Source: Ferruginivarius sediminum | Lineage (GTDB): Bacteria > Pseudomonadota > Alphaproteobacteria > Kiloniellales > Rhodovibrionaceae | Assembly: GCF_003344765.1 (NCBI RefSeq) | Contig: NZ_QPMH01000001.1 | Location: 62,001-126,000, forward strand | Direction of reading: 5' to 3' | Length of the DNA: 64,000 nt | Part shown: positions 24,912-34,600 of the stretch, in pieces | How the letters are laid out: every line of letters starts with the position of its first letter | How positions within the stretch are numbered: the stretch's first letter is position 1 | Position numbers and translations under genes: made by a program | Notes under the pieces: generated by a model | The model's database searches: none | Seen by the model: only the letters and a program-made list of their open reading frames with translations | Told to the model about the DNA's origin: nothing

Positions 24912-24951
24912 TTGACTCGCCGGTATCTCGAATTTAGAACGAAACAAGAAC
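24912..24951 (+). promoter_or_regulatory. SOS promoter with LexA box for imuA-imuB-dnaE2
   Basis: GAAC-GAAACAA-GAAC at 24937-24951 is an exact match to the alphaproteobacterial LexA operator GAAC-N7-GAAC. It overlaps a promoter-like pair: TTGACT at 24912-24917 and TAGAAC at 24935-24940, with a 17-base spacer. LexA bound here would cover the -10 element. The imuA start is about 28 bases downstream of the box. Confidence 0.85.
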
Positions 24952-24979
24952 AAAACAAACCTCGAACGTGAGGTGTGTG

Positions 24980-25744
24980 ATGAGCGATGACAGCGGCAAG
25001 CCCGGCCTGGGTCGATTGCGCCAACGGGTGCGGGCGATCGAGCGTGGGGAGGCGGCGGAGCGTCGTCCGGTGCTTTCCACGGGCGCGGCGGCGCTGGACG
25101 ATGCCCTGCCGGGCGGTGGCCTGGCGCGCGCGGCTTTGCACGAGGTGGTTCCCGGGCGCGCGGACTGGGACGACGGCCCGGCCGCGGGCTTCTGCCTGGC
25201 GATCCTGGGACACCTGTTGCGCCGGGTTTCCGGGCCGGTGCTATGGATCGCCCGGCGGCAGGACCTCTACCCGCCGGGTCTTGCCGCCTTCGGTGTCCAT
25301 CCGGATCGCCTGCTGCTGGCGCGTGCGGGCGACGACGCCACGGTGCTGTGGGCGATGGAGGAAGGCCTTCGCTGCTCCGACCTGGCAGCTGTGGTGGGCG
25401 AGGTTCGGGCGTTGGACCGCGTCGCCGCCCGGCGCTTGCAACTCGGGGCCGAGGCCGGGGGCATGACCGCGCTGTCGCTGCTGCGCCCCTCGGTGGCGCC
25501 GCGCGGGCGAGAGGTGTCCAGCACCGCCGCGACGCGCTGGCGGGTCGGGGCGTTGCCGGGCGCGGCGGGCGCGGTGGCCGCACTGCCCGGACGGCCGCGC
25601 TGGCGGCTGGAATTGCTGCGCGTGCGCGGCGGGCATCCGGCGGATTTCGAGGTGGAGTGGGACGATGCGACGGGTGATTTCGCTATGGCTGCCCCGTTTC
25701 GCGACGGAGCGGCTGCAACGGCTGGGGGCGTCGCGATCTCCTGA
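24980..25744 (+). CDS. imuA: Inducible mutagenesis protein ImuA
   Basis: A 254-residue RecA-like protein without the full catalytic features of RecA. In the SOS mutasome ImuA works with ImuB and DnaE2. Visible features: VLSTGAAALDDALPGGGLARAALHE (here only the core, LDDALPGGGLARAALHE), then LCLAILGHL-like GFCLAILGHLLRR and the WIARRQDLYPPGLAAFGVHP block typical of alphaproteobacterial ImuA. The ATG at 24980 follows GAGGTGTG. The 3' end overlaps imuB by 80 bases, so translation is probably coupled. Controlled by the LexA box just upstream. Confidence 0.9.
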   Translation: MSDDSGKPGLGRLRQRVRAIERGEAAERRPVLSTGAAALDDALPGGGLARAALHEVVPGRADWDDGPAAGFCLAILGHLLRRVSGPVLWIARRQDLYPPGLAAFGVHPDRLLLARAGDDATVLWAMEEGLRCSDLAAVVGEVRALDRVAARRLQLGAEAGGMTALSLLRPSVAPRGREVSSTAATRWRVGALPGAAGAVAALPGRPRWRLELLRVRGGHPADFEVEWDDATGDFAMAAPFRDGAAATAGGVAIS

Positions 25745-27200
25745 ATCGCGAAGCTGCTCCAGGCCACTGGCCCTGGTTGCGGGAGAGAACGGGCGGCAGG
25801 TGCTCTTTGCCGTCGACGCCCGCGCGGCTGCCGCCGGCTTGGGTCCGGGCCTGCCGCTGGCGGAGGCGCGGGCGCAACTGCCGGGGCTGCGCATGGCGAC
25901 GGCCGATCCGGCCGCCGACGCGCGGGCGCTGCGGCGTCTGGCCGACTGGTGCGGACGCTACAGCCCCTGGACCGCGCCGGACGGCGCGCATGATGGCGGC
26001 GGCGCGGCGGGCGTGCTGATCGACGCGACCGGCTGCGCCCATCTCTTCGGCGGCGAGGACGCGATGTTGGCCGATCTGGTGTGCCGCCTGCGCCGCCTGG
26101 GGCTGGGCGCACGGGCGGCGATGGCCGGAACGCCGGGCGCGGCCTGGGCGCTGGCCCGCTTCGCGACGACGGACACGTGTCCGACGCTGACCGTGCCGGC
26201 GGGAGACGAGCGCGCGGTCCTGGCGCCGCTGCCGCCAGTGGCCCTGCGTCTTGGCGCGGCCGAGGGCGAGCTGCTGCACCGCCTGGGCCTTCGCACCGTC
26301 GGCGACCTGGCTGCGTTGCCGACGGCCACGCTGGCGCCGCGTGCGGGGCGCGAGGTGGTGCGGCGGCTGGATCAGGCGCTGGGCCGGGCCAGGGAGCCGA
26401 TCGACCCGCTGACCCCGGTTCCGCCACTGTACGTCCGGCGCGGCTTCGGCGAGCCCATCGGCGTGCGCGCCGACCTGGCGGCGATGGTGGAAGAGCTGAT
26501 CGTCGCGCTGTGCCGCCGACTGGAGGATGCGCAGCAGGGCGCGCGGCGGCTGGAGCTGACGCTGTATCGCGTGGACGGGACGCTGCAACCCGTGCGCCTG
26601 GGCACCAGCCGGGCCAGCCGTGACGCCGACCACCTGAAGCGTCTGTTCGCCGAGCATCTGGACAATCTTGACCCTGGCTTCGGGGTGGAGGTGATGACCC
26701 TGGCCGCCACGGCGGTGGAGCCGCTGAGCGCGCTGCAACTCGGCCTGGGCCGCGCGGCGGATAGCCCGGCACCGGCGAAAGGCGGCGGCGATCTGGCAAG
26801 CCTGATCGACCGGCTGGAGAACCGGCTGGGCGCGGGAACCGTCACCCGTCCGCGCCCCCATGGAAGCCGCTTGCCGGAACGCGCGGTCCGCCCCGCGCCG
26901 CCCTTCGCACGCGATGCCGCCACTTGGCCGGATGTGCCGCCGCGTCCCGTGCGCCTGCTGGCTCGGCCGCAGCCGGTGGAGGCGACGGCCCTGCTGCCCG
27001 ACCATCCGCCGGCGCGGTTCCGCTGGCGCCGCCTGCGCCACCGCACCGCCGCCGCCGAGGGGCCGGAGCGCCTCTCTCCCGAATGGTGGCGGGAGGCGGC
27101 GGAAGTCCGCGACTATTTCCGCGTGGAGACGGCGGAGGGACGGCGCTACTGGCTCATGCGCACCGCCGGGCAGTGGTATCTGCATGGTGTTTTTGGGTGA
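25665..27200 (+). CDS. imuB: Y-family polymerase-like mutasome protein ImuB
   Basis: A 511-residue protein with the palm and little-finger layout of DinB/UmuC polymerases but missing the catalytic acidic residues. It starts MRRVISLWLPRFATERLQR where active polymerases have a DxD-type strand. Conserved parts: LFAVDARAAAAGLGPGLPLA, VLIDATGCAHLFGGEDAM, helix-hairpin-helix LLHRLGLRTVGDLAALP, and the beta-clamp-adapter region that follows. ImuB recruits DnaE2 and the beta clamp to damaged DNA. Its first 80 bases overlap imuA and it ends 55 bases before dnaE2. Confidence 0.92.
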   Translation: MRRVISLWLPRFATERLQRLGASRSPESRSCSRPLALVAGENGRQVLFAVDARAAAAGLGPGLPLAEARAQLPGLRMATADPAADARALRRLADWCGRYSPWTAPDGAHDGGGAAGVLIDATGCAHLFGGEDAMLADLVCRLRRLGLGARAAMAGTPGAAWALARFATTDTCPTLTVPAGDERAVLAPLPPVALRLGAAEGELLHRLGLRTVGDLAALPTATLAPRAGREVVRRLDQALGRAREPIDPLTPVPPLYVRRGFGEPIGVRADLAAMVEELIVALCRRLEDAQQGARRLELTLYRVDGTLQPVRLGTSRASRDADHLKRLFAEHLDNLDPGFGVEVMTLAATAVEPLSALQLGLGRAADSPAPAKGGGDLASLIDRLENRLGAGTVTRPRPHGSRLPERAVRPAPPFARDAATWPDVPPRPVRLLARPQPVEATALLPDHPPARFRWRRLRHRTAAAEGPERLSPEWWREAAEVRDYFRVETAEGRRYWLMRTAGQWYLHGVFG

Positions 27201-27255
27201 GGGGGGATCGAGGGTTTTTTGGCGTGTGCAACCGGAAGATCACCCACACGGAACC

Positions 27256-30200
27256 ATGACCGCCGAGCTTGCCGTCACCACGAACTTCAGCTTCCTGCAC
27301 GCCGCCTCGCACCCGGAGGAGATGGTGACGGGGGCGGCGGCGCTGGGCCTGACGGCGATCGGGGTGGCAGATCGCAACACGCTGGCGGGTGCGGTGCGGG
27401 CGCACGTCGCGGCGCGGCGGCAGGGGATGGCGCTGCTGGTGGGCGCGCGCATCGTGCCGCGCGACGGGCCGGAGGTGATCTGCTATCCAACCGACCGCGC
27501 CGCCTATGGCCGGCTGTGCCGCCTGCTGACGCTGGGCCGGCGGCGGGCGGAGAAGGGCAACTGCATCCTCCACATGGCTGATCTGTCAGCCCATACCGAG
27601 GGGCAGGTCGCCATCGTCGTGCCGCCCGAGACGCCGGCGCCGGGCGCGGCGTTCGCGCAAAAGCTGGCGGAGCTGGCGCGGACCTTCGCGGGCGCGTGCT
27701 ACCTGGGCGCCGGAGTGCGCCTGGACGGGCGCGACACGCGGCGGCTGGCCGCGCTGGCCGATCTGGCGGCGCGGACGGGCGTGCCGCTGGTGGCGCTGGG
27801 CGACGCGCTGATGCACCACGCCGGGCGCAAGCCGCTGCTGGACGTGCTCACCTGCATCCGCCATGGCTGCACCATCGACACCGCCGGCCTGCGCCTGACC
27901 GCGAATGCCGAGCGTCACCTGAAGGGACCGGCGGAGCTGGCGCGGCTGTTCGCGCGGCACCCGGACGCCCTGGCACGGACGGACGAGATCGTTGCCCGCT
28001 GCAACTTCTCCCTGGACGAACTGCGTTACGAGTACCCGGAGGAGACGGCCGGCCGCGCCCGCCCGCCGCAGGAGGAACTGGCGTTCCTGGCGTGGCGGGG
28101 CGCGAAGGCGCGCTATCCCGGCGGCGTGCCGGAGAAGGTGCGCGATACCATCGAGCACGAGCTGGCGCTGATCCGGCAGCTTGGCTACGCGCCGTACTTC
28201 CTGACGGTGTTCGACCTCGTGCGCTTCGCCCGCTCGCGCGGGATCCTGTGCCAGGGGCGCGGCTCGGCGGCCAATTCGGCGGTGTGCTACTGCCTGGGCA
28301 TTACCGCGGTCGACCCCTCGAAGCTGGATCTGCTGTTCGAGCGCTTCGTCAGCGCCGAGCGCGGTGAGCCGCCCGACATCGATGTCGATTTCGAGCACGA
28401 GCGCCGCGAGGAGGTGATCCAGTACGTCTATGCCAAGTACGGCCGCGATCGCGCGGGGCTGGCGGCGACGGTGATCTGCTACCGCCGGCGCGCGGCAATC
28501 CGCGATGTTGGCAAGGCGATGGGCCTCGGCCAGGACACCGTTGCCGCGCTTTCGGGCGGTGTCTGGGGCCGCGGCGAGGGGGAGGGCGGTACGGCGGAGT
28601 GGGTGCGGGAGCTGGGCCTCGACCCCGAGGACCCGCGCCTTCTGCGCACGCTGGCGCTGATCGACGAGATCCAGGGCTTTCCCCGCCACCTGTCGCAGCA
28701 CGTCGGCGGCTTTGTCATGACGCGCGGGCCGTTGAGCGAGGTGGTGCCGATCGAGAACGCGGCGATGGCGGATCGCACCGTGATCGAGTGGGACAAGGAC
28801 GACCTGGAGGCGCTGGGCATGCTCAAGGTCGATGTCCTGTCGCTCGGCATGCTGACCTGCATCCGTAAGGGCTTCGACCTGATCGCCCGGCATCACGGCC
28901 GGCGCCATGACCTGGCCTCGGTGCCGCACGGGGAGCGCGGCGTCTACGACATGCTGTGCCGGGCGGATTCCCTGGGCGTGTTCCAGGTGGAGAGCCGGGC
29001 GCAGATGACCATGCTGCCGCGCCTGAAGCCGCGCGACTTCTACGACCTGGTGATCGAGGTCGCGATCGTGCGCCCCGGCCCGATCCAGGGCGACATGGTC
29101 CACCCCTACCTGCGCCGGCGCAGCGGCGAGGAGAAGGTGACCTATCCCAGCGCCGACCTGGAGCGGGTGCTGGGCAAGACGCTGGGCGTGCCGCTATTCC
29201 AGGAGCAGGCGATGCAGATCGCCATCGTCGCCGCCGGCTTCACGCCCAGCGAGGCCGACAGGCTGCGCCGCGCCATGGCCACGTTCAAGCGCCACGGCAC
29301 CGTGCATCACTTCAAGGATCGTTTGGTCGAGGGCATGGTCGAACGCGGCTACGACCGCGACTTCGCCGAGCGCTGCTACAAGCAGATCGAGGGCTTCGGC
29401 ACCTATGGTTTCCCCGAGAGCCATGCCGCCAGCTTCGCGCTGCTGGTCTATGTCTCGGCCTGGATGAAGCACCGCTATCCCGCCGCCTTTGCCTGCGCGC
29501 TGCTGAACAGCCAGCCGATGGGCTTCTACGCGCCGGCGCAGATCGTCCGCGACGCCCGCCGGCACGGCGTGGAGGTGCGGCCGGTGGACGTCAACCGCAG
29601 CGACTGGGACTGCACGCTGGAGCCGGCCGATCCGGGCCACAGCACGGACGGCCAGGCGCTGCGCCTGGGCCTGCGGCAGGTGAGCGGGCTTGGCGAAGCG
29701 GCGGGCCGGGCGGTGGAGGCGGCGCGCGGCAATGGCTATAACGACCCGCTGGCGCTGTGGCGGCGGGCGGGGCTGTCCACGAAGGCGCTGGAGGCGCTGG
29801 CGCGGGCGGACGCCTTCGCCTCGATGGGGCTGGACCGGCGCCACGCGCTCTGGGCGGTGAAGGGTTTGCCGGACGAGTCGCCGCTGCCGCTCTTCGCCGC
29901 CGCCAATGCCGAGGAGATGGGCGAGGAGCCGGCGGTGACGCTGCCCGCCATTGCGCCGGGCGAGCAGGTGGTGGACGACTACGCCAGCCTGCGCCTCACC
30001 CTGCGCCGGCACCCGCTGAGCTTCCTGCGCGAGGGCCTGGCGGCCGAGGGCGTCGTCAAGGCGGAGGCGCTGTGGGAGGCGGAGAACGACAGCCGCCTGA
30101 CGGTCGCCGGCCTCGTCCTGGTCCGCCAGCGCCCCGGTAGCGCCAAGGGCGTCATCTTCGCCACGCTCGAGGACGAAACGGACGTGGCCAACGTGGTGCT

Positions 30201-30438
30201 GTGGCCCAAGGTCTTCGAAACCTACCGCCGCCCCTTCCTCCAGGGAAGCCTGCTCGCGGTAACGGGCAAGGTCCAGCGCGACGGCCTCGTCATCCACGTG
30301 GTGGCCGAACGGGTAACGGACCTGACCGCCCGCCTCGCCGCCCTGGAGGCGCCGGGCTTTACCAACGCGCTCGCCCGCGCCGACGAGGTGAAGCGGCCAG
30401 GGCCGGAAGTGGTGTATCCGAGCCGGGATTTTCGGTAA
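27256..30438 (+). CDS. dnaE2: Error-prone DNA polymerase III alpha subunit DnaE2
   Basis: A 1060-residue C-family polymerase. The start at 27256 gives the usual DnaE2 N-terminus ELAVTTNFSFLHAASHPEEM (PHP domain); longer upstream frames run into imuB and are rejected. The palm includes GRGSAANSAVCYCLGIT and PPDIDVDFEHERREEVI (catalytic aspartates), the fingers QHVGGFVMT and the KVDVLSLGMLTCI block; then the HhH region and the OB fold near the C-terminus (GVIFATLEDETDVANVVLW). DnaE2 carries out translesion synthesis and damage-induced mutagenesis with ImuA and ImuB. Third gene of the SOS cassette. Confidence 0.95.
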   Translation: MTAELAVTTNFSFLHAASHPEEMVTGAAALGLTAIGVADRNTLAGAVRAHVAARRQGMALLVGARIVPRDGPEVICYPTDRAAYGRLCRLLTLGRRRAEKGNCILHMADLSAHTEGQVAIVVPPETPAPGAAFAQKLAELARTFAGACYLGAGVRLDGRDTRRLAALADLAARTGVPLVALGDALMHHAGRKPLLDVLTCIRHGCTIDTAGLRLTANAERHLKGPAELARLFARHPDALARTDEIVARCNFSLDELRYEYPEETAGRARPPQEELAFLAWRGAKARYPGGVPEKVRDTIEHELALIRQLGYAPYFLTVFDLVRFARSRGILCQGRGSAANSAVCYCLGITAVDPSKLDLLFERFVSAERGEPPDIDVDFEHERREEVIQYVYAKYGRDRAGLAATVICYRRRAAIRDVGKAMGLGQDTVAALSGGVWGRGEGEGGTAEWVRELGLDPEDPRLLRTLALIDEIQGFPRHLSQHVGGFVMTRGPLSEVVPIENAAMADRTVIEWDKDDLEALGMLKVDVLSLGMLTCIRKGFDLIARHHGRRHDLASVPHGERGVYDMLCRADSLGVFQVESRAQMTMLPRLKPRDFYDLVIEVAIVRPGPIQGDMVHPYLRRRSGEEKVTYPSADLERVLGKTLGVPLFQEQAMQIAIVAAGFTPSEADRLRRAMATFKRHGTVHHFKDRLVEGMVERGYDRDFAERCYKQIEGFGTYGFPESHAASFALLVYVSAWMKHRYPAAFACALLNSQPMGFYAPAQIVRDARRHGVEVRPVDVNRSDWDCTLEPADPGHSTDGQALRLGLRQVSGLGEAAGRAVEAARGNGYNDPLALWRRAGLSTKALEALARADAFASMGLDRRHALWAVKGLPDESPLPLFAAANAEEMGEEPAVTLPAIAPGEQVVDDYASLRLTLRRHPLSFLREGLAAEGVVKAEALWEAENDSRLTVAGLVLVRQRPGSAKGVIFATLEDETDVANVVLWPKVFETYRRPFLQGSLLAVTGKVQRDGLVIHVVAERVTDLTARLAALEAPGFTNALARADEVKRPGPEVVYPSRDFR

Positions 30439-30630
30439 GGGGGGAAGATGGCAGAGAGTCGGTTAACGCCGACCATCGCAGGACTTTCGGCCGCGTCGCT
30501 TGCGAGCGCACCTTGCCCCCGCCATCACATTCTCGCGAATGCCATGTTCCGCCTGTAAATCATGCCACGGCTTCCCACCTATCGATTCCGGACGAATAGA
30601 GAGATCTCCAGGGTTTCGGGAGGTGATTCG

Positions 30631-31041
30631 ATGCAAGCCCTATCCGTGAAATCCGGCCGCGATGTTGCTTTCGCCTCGGTGGTGGCCTTGCTGCTGGCCG
30701 GCTGTGCCGGGCCCAGCGTGGCGCCGACGCAGCTTGGGCAAAGCCGGGAGACGCGCGTCGGCGAGGTGCTGGTCGGGCCGGAGGGGATGACCCTCTATAC
30801 CTATGACGAGGATACCCCTGGCACCTCGAACTGCACCGGACTCTGCGCCGCCGCCTGGCCGCCGCTGCATGCGTCCAGCGAGGCGGAAGGATTCGACGGC
30901 TTTACACCGATTACCCGCCCGGACGGCTCCAGGCAGTGGGCCTATGACGGCGAGCCTCTCTACCTCTACGTCGGCGATTCCAAGCCCGCCGACGTCCGGG
31001 GCGACGGCGTCGACGGGGTCTGGCACGTAGCGCGGCCCTGA
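30631..31041 (+). CDS. Lipoprotein with two Yx(F/W/Y)xxD repeats (COG4315 type)
   Basis: A 136-residue predicted lipoprotein. It has a signal peptide with a lipobox around LLLAGC (Cys near residue 25) and two copies of the secreted-repeat motif: YTYDED and YLYVGD. Between them lies CTGLCAAAWPPLHA, typical of this family, whose members are small periplasmic or surface beta-proteins of unknown function. The ATG at 30631 has a very strong GGGAGGTGAT ribosome-binding site. It converges with the Lrp-type regulator gene with 7 bases between the stops. Confidence 0.85.
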   Translation: MQALSVKSGRDVAFASVVALLLAGCAGPSVAPTQLGQSRETRVGEVLVGPEGMTLYTYDEDTPGTSNCTGLCAAAWPPLHASSEAEGFDGFTPITRPDGSRQWAYDGEPLYLYVGDSKPADVRGDGVDGVWHVARP

Positions 31042-31048
31042 CGACCGC

Positions 31049-31537
31049 TCACCCTGGCGCGTCGGGCAACGGTACCTCGGTCGTGGCCTTGACTTCTTCC
31101 ATCACAACGTAGGTGTGTGTCGCCTTGACGCCGGGCATGGAGACCAGGACGCCGCCCAGGAAGTCGCGGTAGGCGTCCATGTCGGAAAGCGCGACCTTGA
31201 CCAGATAGTCGAAGCCGCCGGCGATCAGGTGGCACTCCAGCACCTCGGGCCGGGCGGTCACCGCCTCCTTGAAGCGGTCGAAGACGTCGGGGGTGGTGCG
31301 GTCCAGTTCCACCTCGACGAACACCGTCATTGCCGCGCCCAGCTTGGTGCGGTCCAGAAGCGCGGCATAGCCGGCGATGTAGCCCTCGCGCTCCAGCCGC
31401 CGCGTGCGTTCCAGGCAGGGCGTGGGGCTGAGGTTCACACGGCGGGCCAACTCCACGTTGGTCAGCCGGCCATTCCCCTGCAACGCCCGCAGGATGGCGA
31501 GATCGATGTGGTCAAGTCCTCTATCTTTCGCGCTCAT
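31049..31537 (-). CDS. Lrp/AsnC family regulator, probable PutR
   Basis: A 162-residue regulator: N-terminal winged HTH (DLAILRALQGNGRLTNVEL, then NLSPTPCLERTRRLEREGYI) and C-terminal RAM domain (VFVEVELDRT..., GGFDYLVKVALSDMDAYRDFL). It is divergent from putA. In Rhodobacter, Agrobacterium and relatives the Lrp-type PutR gene sits in the same place and activates putA in response to proline. The start is uncertain: the ATG at 31537 lacks a clear ribosome-binding site; a TTG at 31558 would add seven residues. The shared AT-rich upstream region (31559-31686) is the likely binding site. Confidence 0.9.
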   Translation of the reverse strand: MSAKDRGLDHIDLAILRALQGNGRLTNVELARRVNLSPTPCLERTRRLEREGYIAGYAALLDRTKLGAAMTVFVEVELDRTTPDVFDRFKEAVTARPEVLECHLIAGGFDYLVKVALSDMDAYRDFLGGVLVSMPGVKATHTYVVMEEVKATTEVPLPDAPG

Positions 31538-31686
31538 AGCAGGAGAAATATCTATCAATAACCAGATTTATCGGAGTTTAAATTGCTGATGGCCGTAAAC
31601 AAAGAGAAACATGCGTTCCGCCATCTGCTATCGTCATATCTGACGAGGCGCACCCGCGAACATGCATGGGGCAGGGAGCAGAAGCG

Positions 31687-34600
31687 ATGATCATCGATCC
31701 GCAACTCGCCGAGGCCGGAGCGCTGCGCAAGGCGGTACGCGACGCCTATCGCGCCGAGGAGGCCGACGTCGTGCGCCAGCGCCTGCGCGAGGCGGAGCTT
31801 TCCGCCCAGGCGCGCGAGCGCGTCGCCGAGACCGCCCGGCAACTGGTGAAGGGCGTGCGCGACGAGCACAACCCCGGCGGCATCGAGGCGTTCATGCACG
31901 AGTACGAGCTGTCCTCCAAGGAGGGCATCGTGCTGATGTGCCTGGCCGAGGCGCTGCTGCGCGTGCCCGACAGCGAGACCATGGATGCGCTGATCAAGGA
32001 CAAGATCGCCACCGCCGACTGGGAGGCGCATCTGGGACACTCGGAATCGATGTTCGTCAATGCCTCCACCTGGGCGCTGATGATGACCGGCCGCGTCGTC
32101 AGGCTGGAGAGCGAGGAGCGGCGCGACTATGCCCGCGTGCTGCGCCGGCTGATCCACCGCTCGGGCGAGCCCTTCATCCGCAGCGCGGTGTGGCAGGCCA
32201 TGCGCATCCTGGGCCGGCAGTTCGTCATGGGCCGCAACATCGACGAGGCGCTGGACCGCGCCAGGGCCAGCGAGAAGAAGGGCTACCGCTACAGCTACGA
32301 CATGCTGGGCGAGGCGGCGCGGACGATGGCGGATTCCGACGACTACTATGCCTCCTACCTCGCCGCCATCGAGGCTATCGGCAAGGCCGCGAAGGGACGC
32401 GGGCCGATCGAGGCGCCGGGAATCTCGGTGAAGCTGTCGGCGCTGCACCCGCGCTATGAGTTCGCAAAGCGAGAGCGGGTGATGGCCGAGCTGCTGCCGC
32501 GCATGCGCGACATCGCCCTGGCGGCGGCGAAGCACGACATCGGCCTGTGCATCGACGCCGAGGAGACGGAGCGCCTGGACATCTCCCTCGACGTGATCGA
32601 GGCAATCTCCGGCGACCCCGAGCTGAAGGACTGGCAGGGCTTCGGTCTGGCGGTGCAGGCCTATCAGAAGCGCGCCGCGCCGCTGATCGACTGGCTGGCC
32701 GACATGGCCCGGCGGCACGGGCGCAAGCTGATGGTCCGCCTGGTCAAGGGCGCCTACTGGGACACCGAGATCAAGCATTGCCAGGAGCGCGGGCTGGAGG
32801 AATATCCGGTGTTCACGCGCAAGATGAACACCGACGTCTGCTATCTGGCATGCGTGCAGCGGATGCTGGACGCGGAGGACGCGATCTATCCGCAGTTCGC
32901 CTCGCACAACGCGCACACCGTGGCCTACGTGCTGGAGGCCGCCGGCAACCGCCGCGACTTCGAGTTCCAGCGCCTGCATGGCATGGGCGAGCCGCTGTAC
33001 GACCAGGTCGTCGATCCGGCCGCCCACGGCCTGCCGTGCCGCATCTACGCACCGGTCGGCGGGCACGAGGACCTGCTGCCCTATTTGGTGCGCCGGCTGC
33101 TGGAGAACGGCGCCAACACCTCCTTCGTCAGCCACGTGACGGACGAGCGGGTGCCCATCGACGACATTGTCGCCGACCCTATCGAGGCGGTGAAGCGCCA
33201 GACCCAGATCCGGCATCCGCGCATCCCGCTGCCGCGCGACCTCTATGGCGAGGGGCGGGTGAACTCGCGCGGCGTCGACCTCTCCGACCCGCAGGCGCTC
33301 GCGGCGCTGGGCAAGGAGATGGACCGCGCCGCCGCCCAGTCCTGGGAGGCGACGCCCATTGTCGGCGGACAGGCCCGGCGCGACGGCAAGGCGGCGTCGC
33401 AGCAGGTGATGGATCCCGCCGACAACACGCGCGTTGTCGGCGAGGTGACCTGGAGCGATCAGGACACCATCGAGCAGGCGCTGGCCCGTGCCGAGCGGGC
33501 GCAATGGGACTGGGACAACACCCCCGCCGCGAGGCGCGCCGACATCCTGCGACGTGCCGCCGACGACATGGAATCGCGCATGGGTGAACTGATGGCGATG
33601 TGCACGCGCGAGGCGGGCAAGTCGATTCCCGACGGCGTGGCCGAGGTGCGCGAGGCCGTGGACTTCCTGCGCTATTACGCCGTCCAGGCCGAGCGGAACT
33701 TCAGCGAGCCGCAAGTGATGCCGGGGCCGACGGGAGAGCGCAACGAGTTGTACCTGCGCGGGCGCGGCACCTTCGTCTGCATCTCGCCGTGGAACTTCCC
33801 GCTGGCGATTTTCACCGGTCAGGTTTCGGCCGCGCTGGCGGCCGGCAACTGCGTCATCGCCAAACCGGCCGAGCAGACGCCCCTGATCGCGGCGGCGGCG
33901 GTGCGGATATTGCATCGTGCCGGCGTGCCACAGGACGCGCTTCATCTGCTGCCGGGCGACGGGCCGGGCGTGGGCGCGCCGCTGATCGCCGATCCGCGCA
34001 TCGCCGGGGTGGCCTTCACCGGCTCGGTCGAGACGGCCAAGCTGATCAACCGCAAGCTGGCCGAGCGTGACGGCCCCATCCTGCCGTTCATCGCCGAAAC
34101 CGGCGGACAGAACGCCATGATTGTCGACTCCTCCGCCCTGCCGGAGCAGGTAGCGGCCGACGTCCTCTATTCCGCCTTCGCCAGCGCCGGACAGCGCTGC
34201 TCGGCCCTGCGCGTGCTGTTCGTGCAGGACGATGTGGCGGACAAGATGATCAACATGCTGGCCGGTGCCATGGACGAACTGAAGGTCGGCGACCCCGCGC
34301 TGTTATCCACCGACGTTGGGCCAGTGATCGACAGCGAGGCGCGCGACATGCTGGAAGGTCACGCCAAGGCGATGGCGAATCAGGCCAGGACGATCCGCCG
34401 GCTGGAACTGGGTCCGGAGTGCGCCAACGGCACTTTCGTGGCGCCGGGGGCGTTCGAGATCGACTCGATCAACCGCCTGCAGCGCGAGGTGTTCGGCCCG
34501 ATTCTGCACGTCGTGCGCTATCAGGGCGGGCACCTGGACAAGGTGATCGACGCCATCAACGCGACGGGATACGGCCTGACGCACGGCATCCACACCCGCA

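Noticed and set aside
31555-33945. A long open frame on the strand opposite putA, and similar frames opposite other genes (for example 3429-5408, 27586-29103)
   Set aside because: In GC-rich DNA the strand opposite a real gene is often open for long stretches. The products are repetitive in His/Arg/Gln, have no recognisable domains and no ribosome-binding sites.
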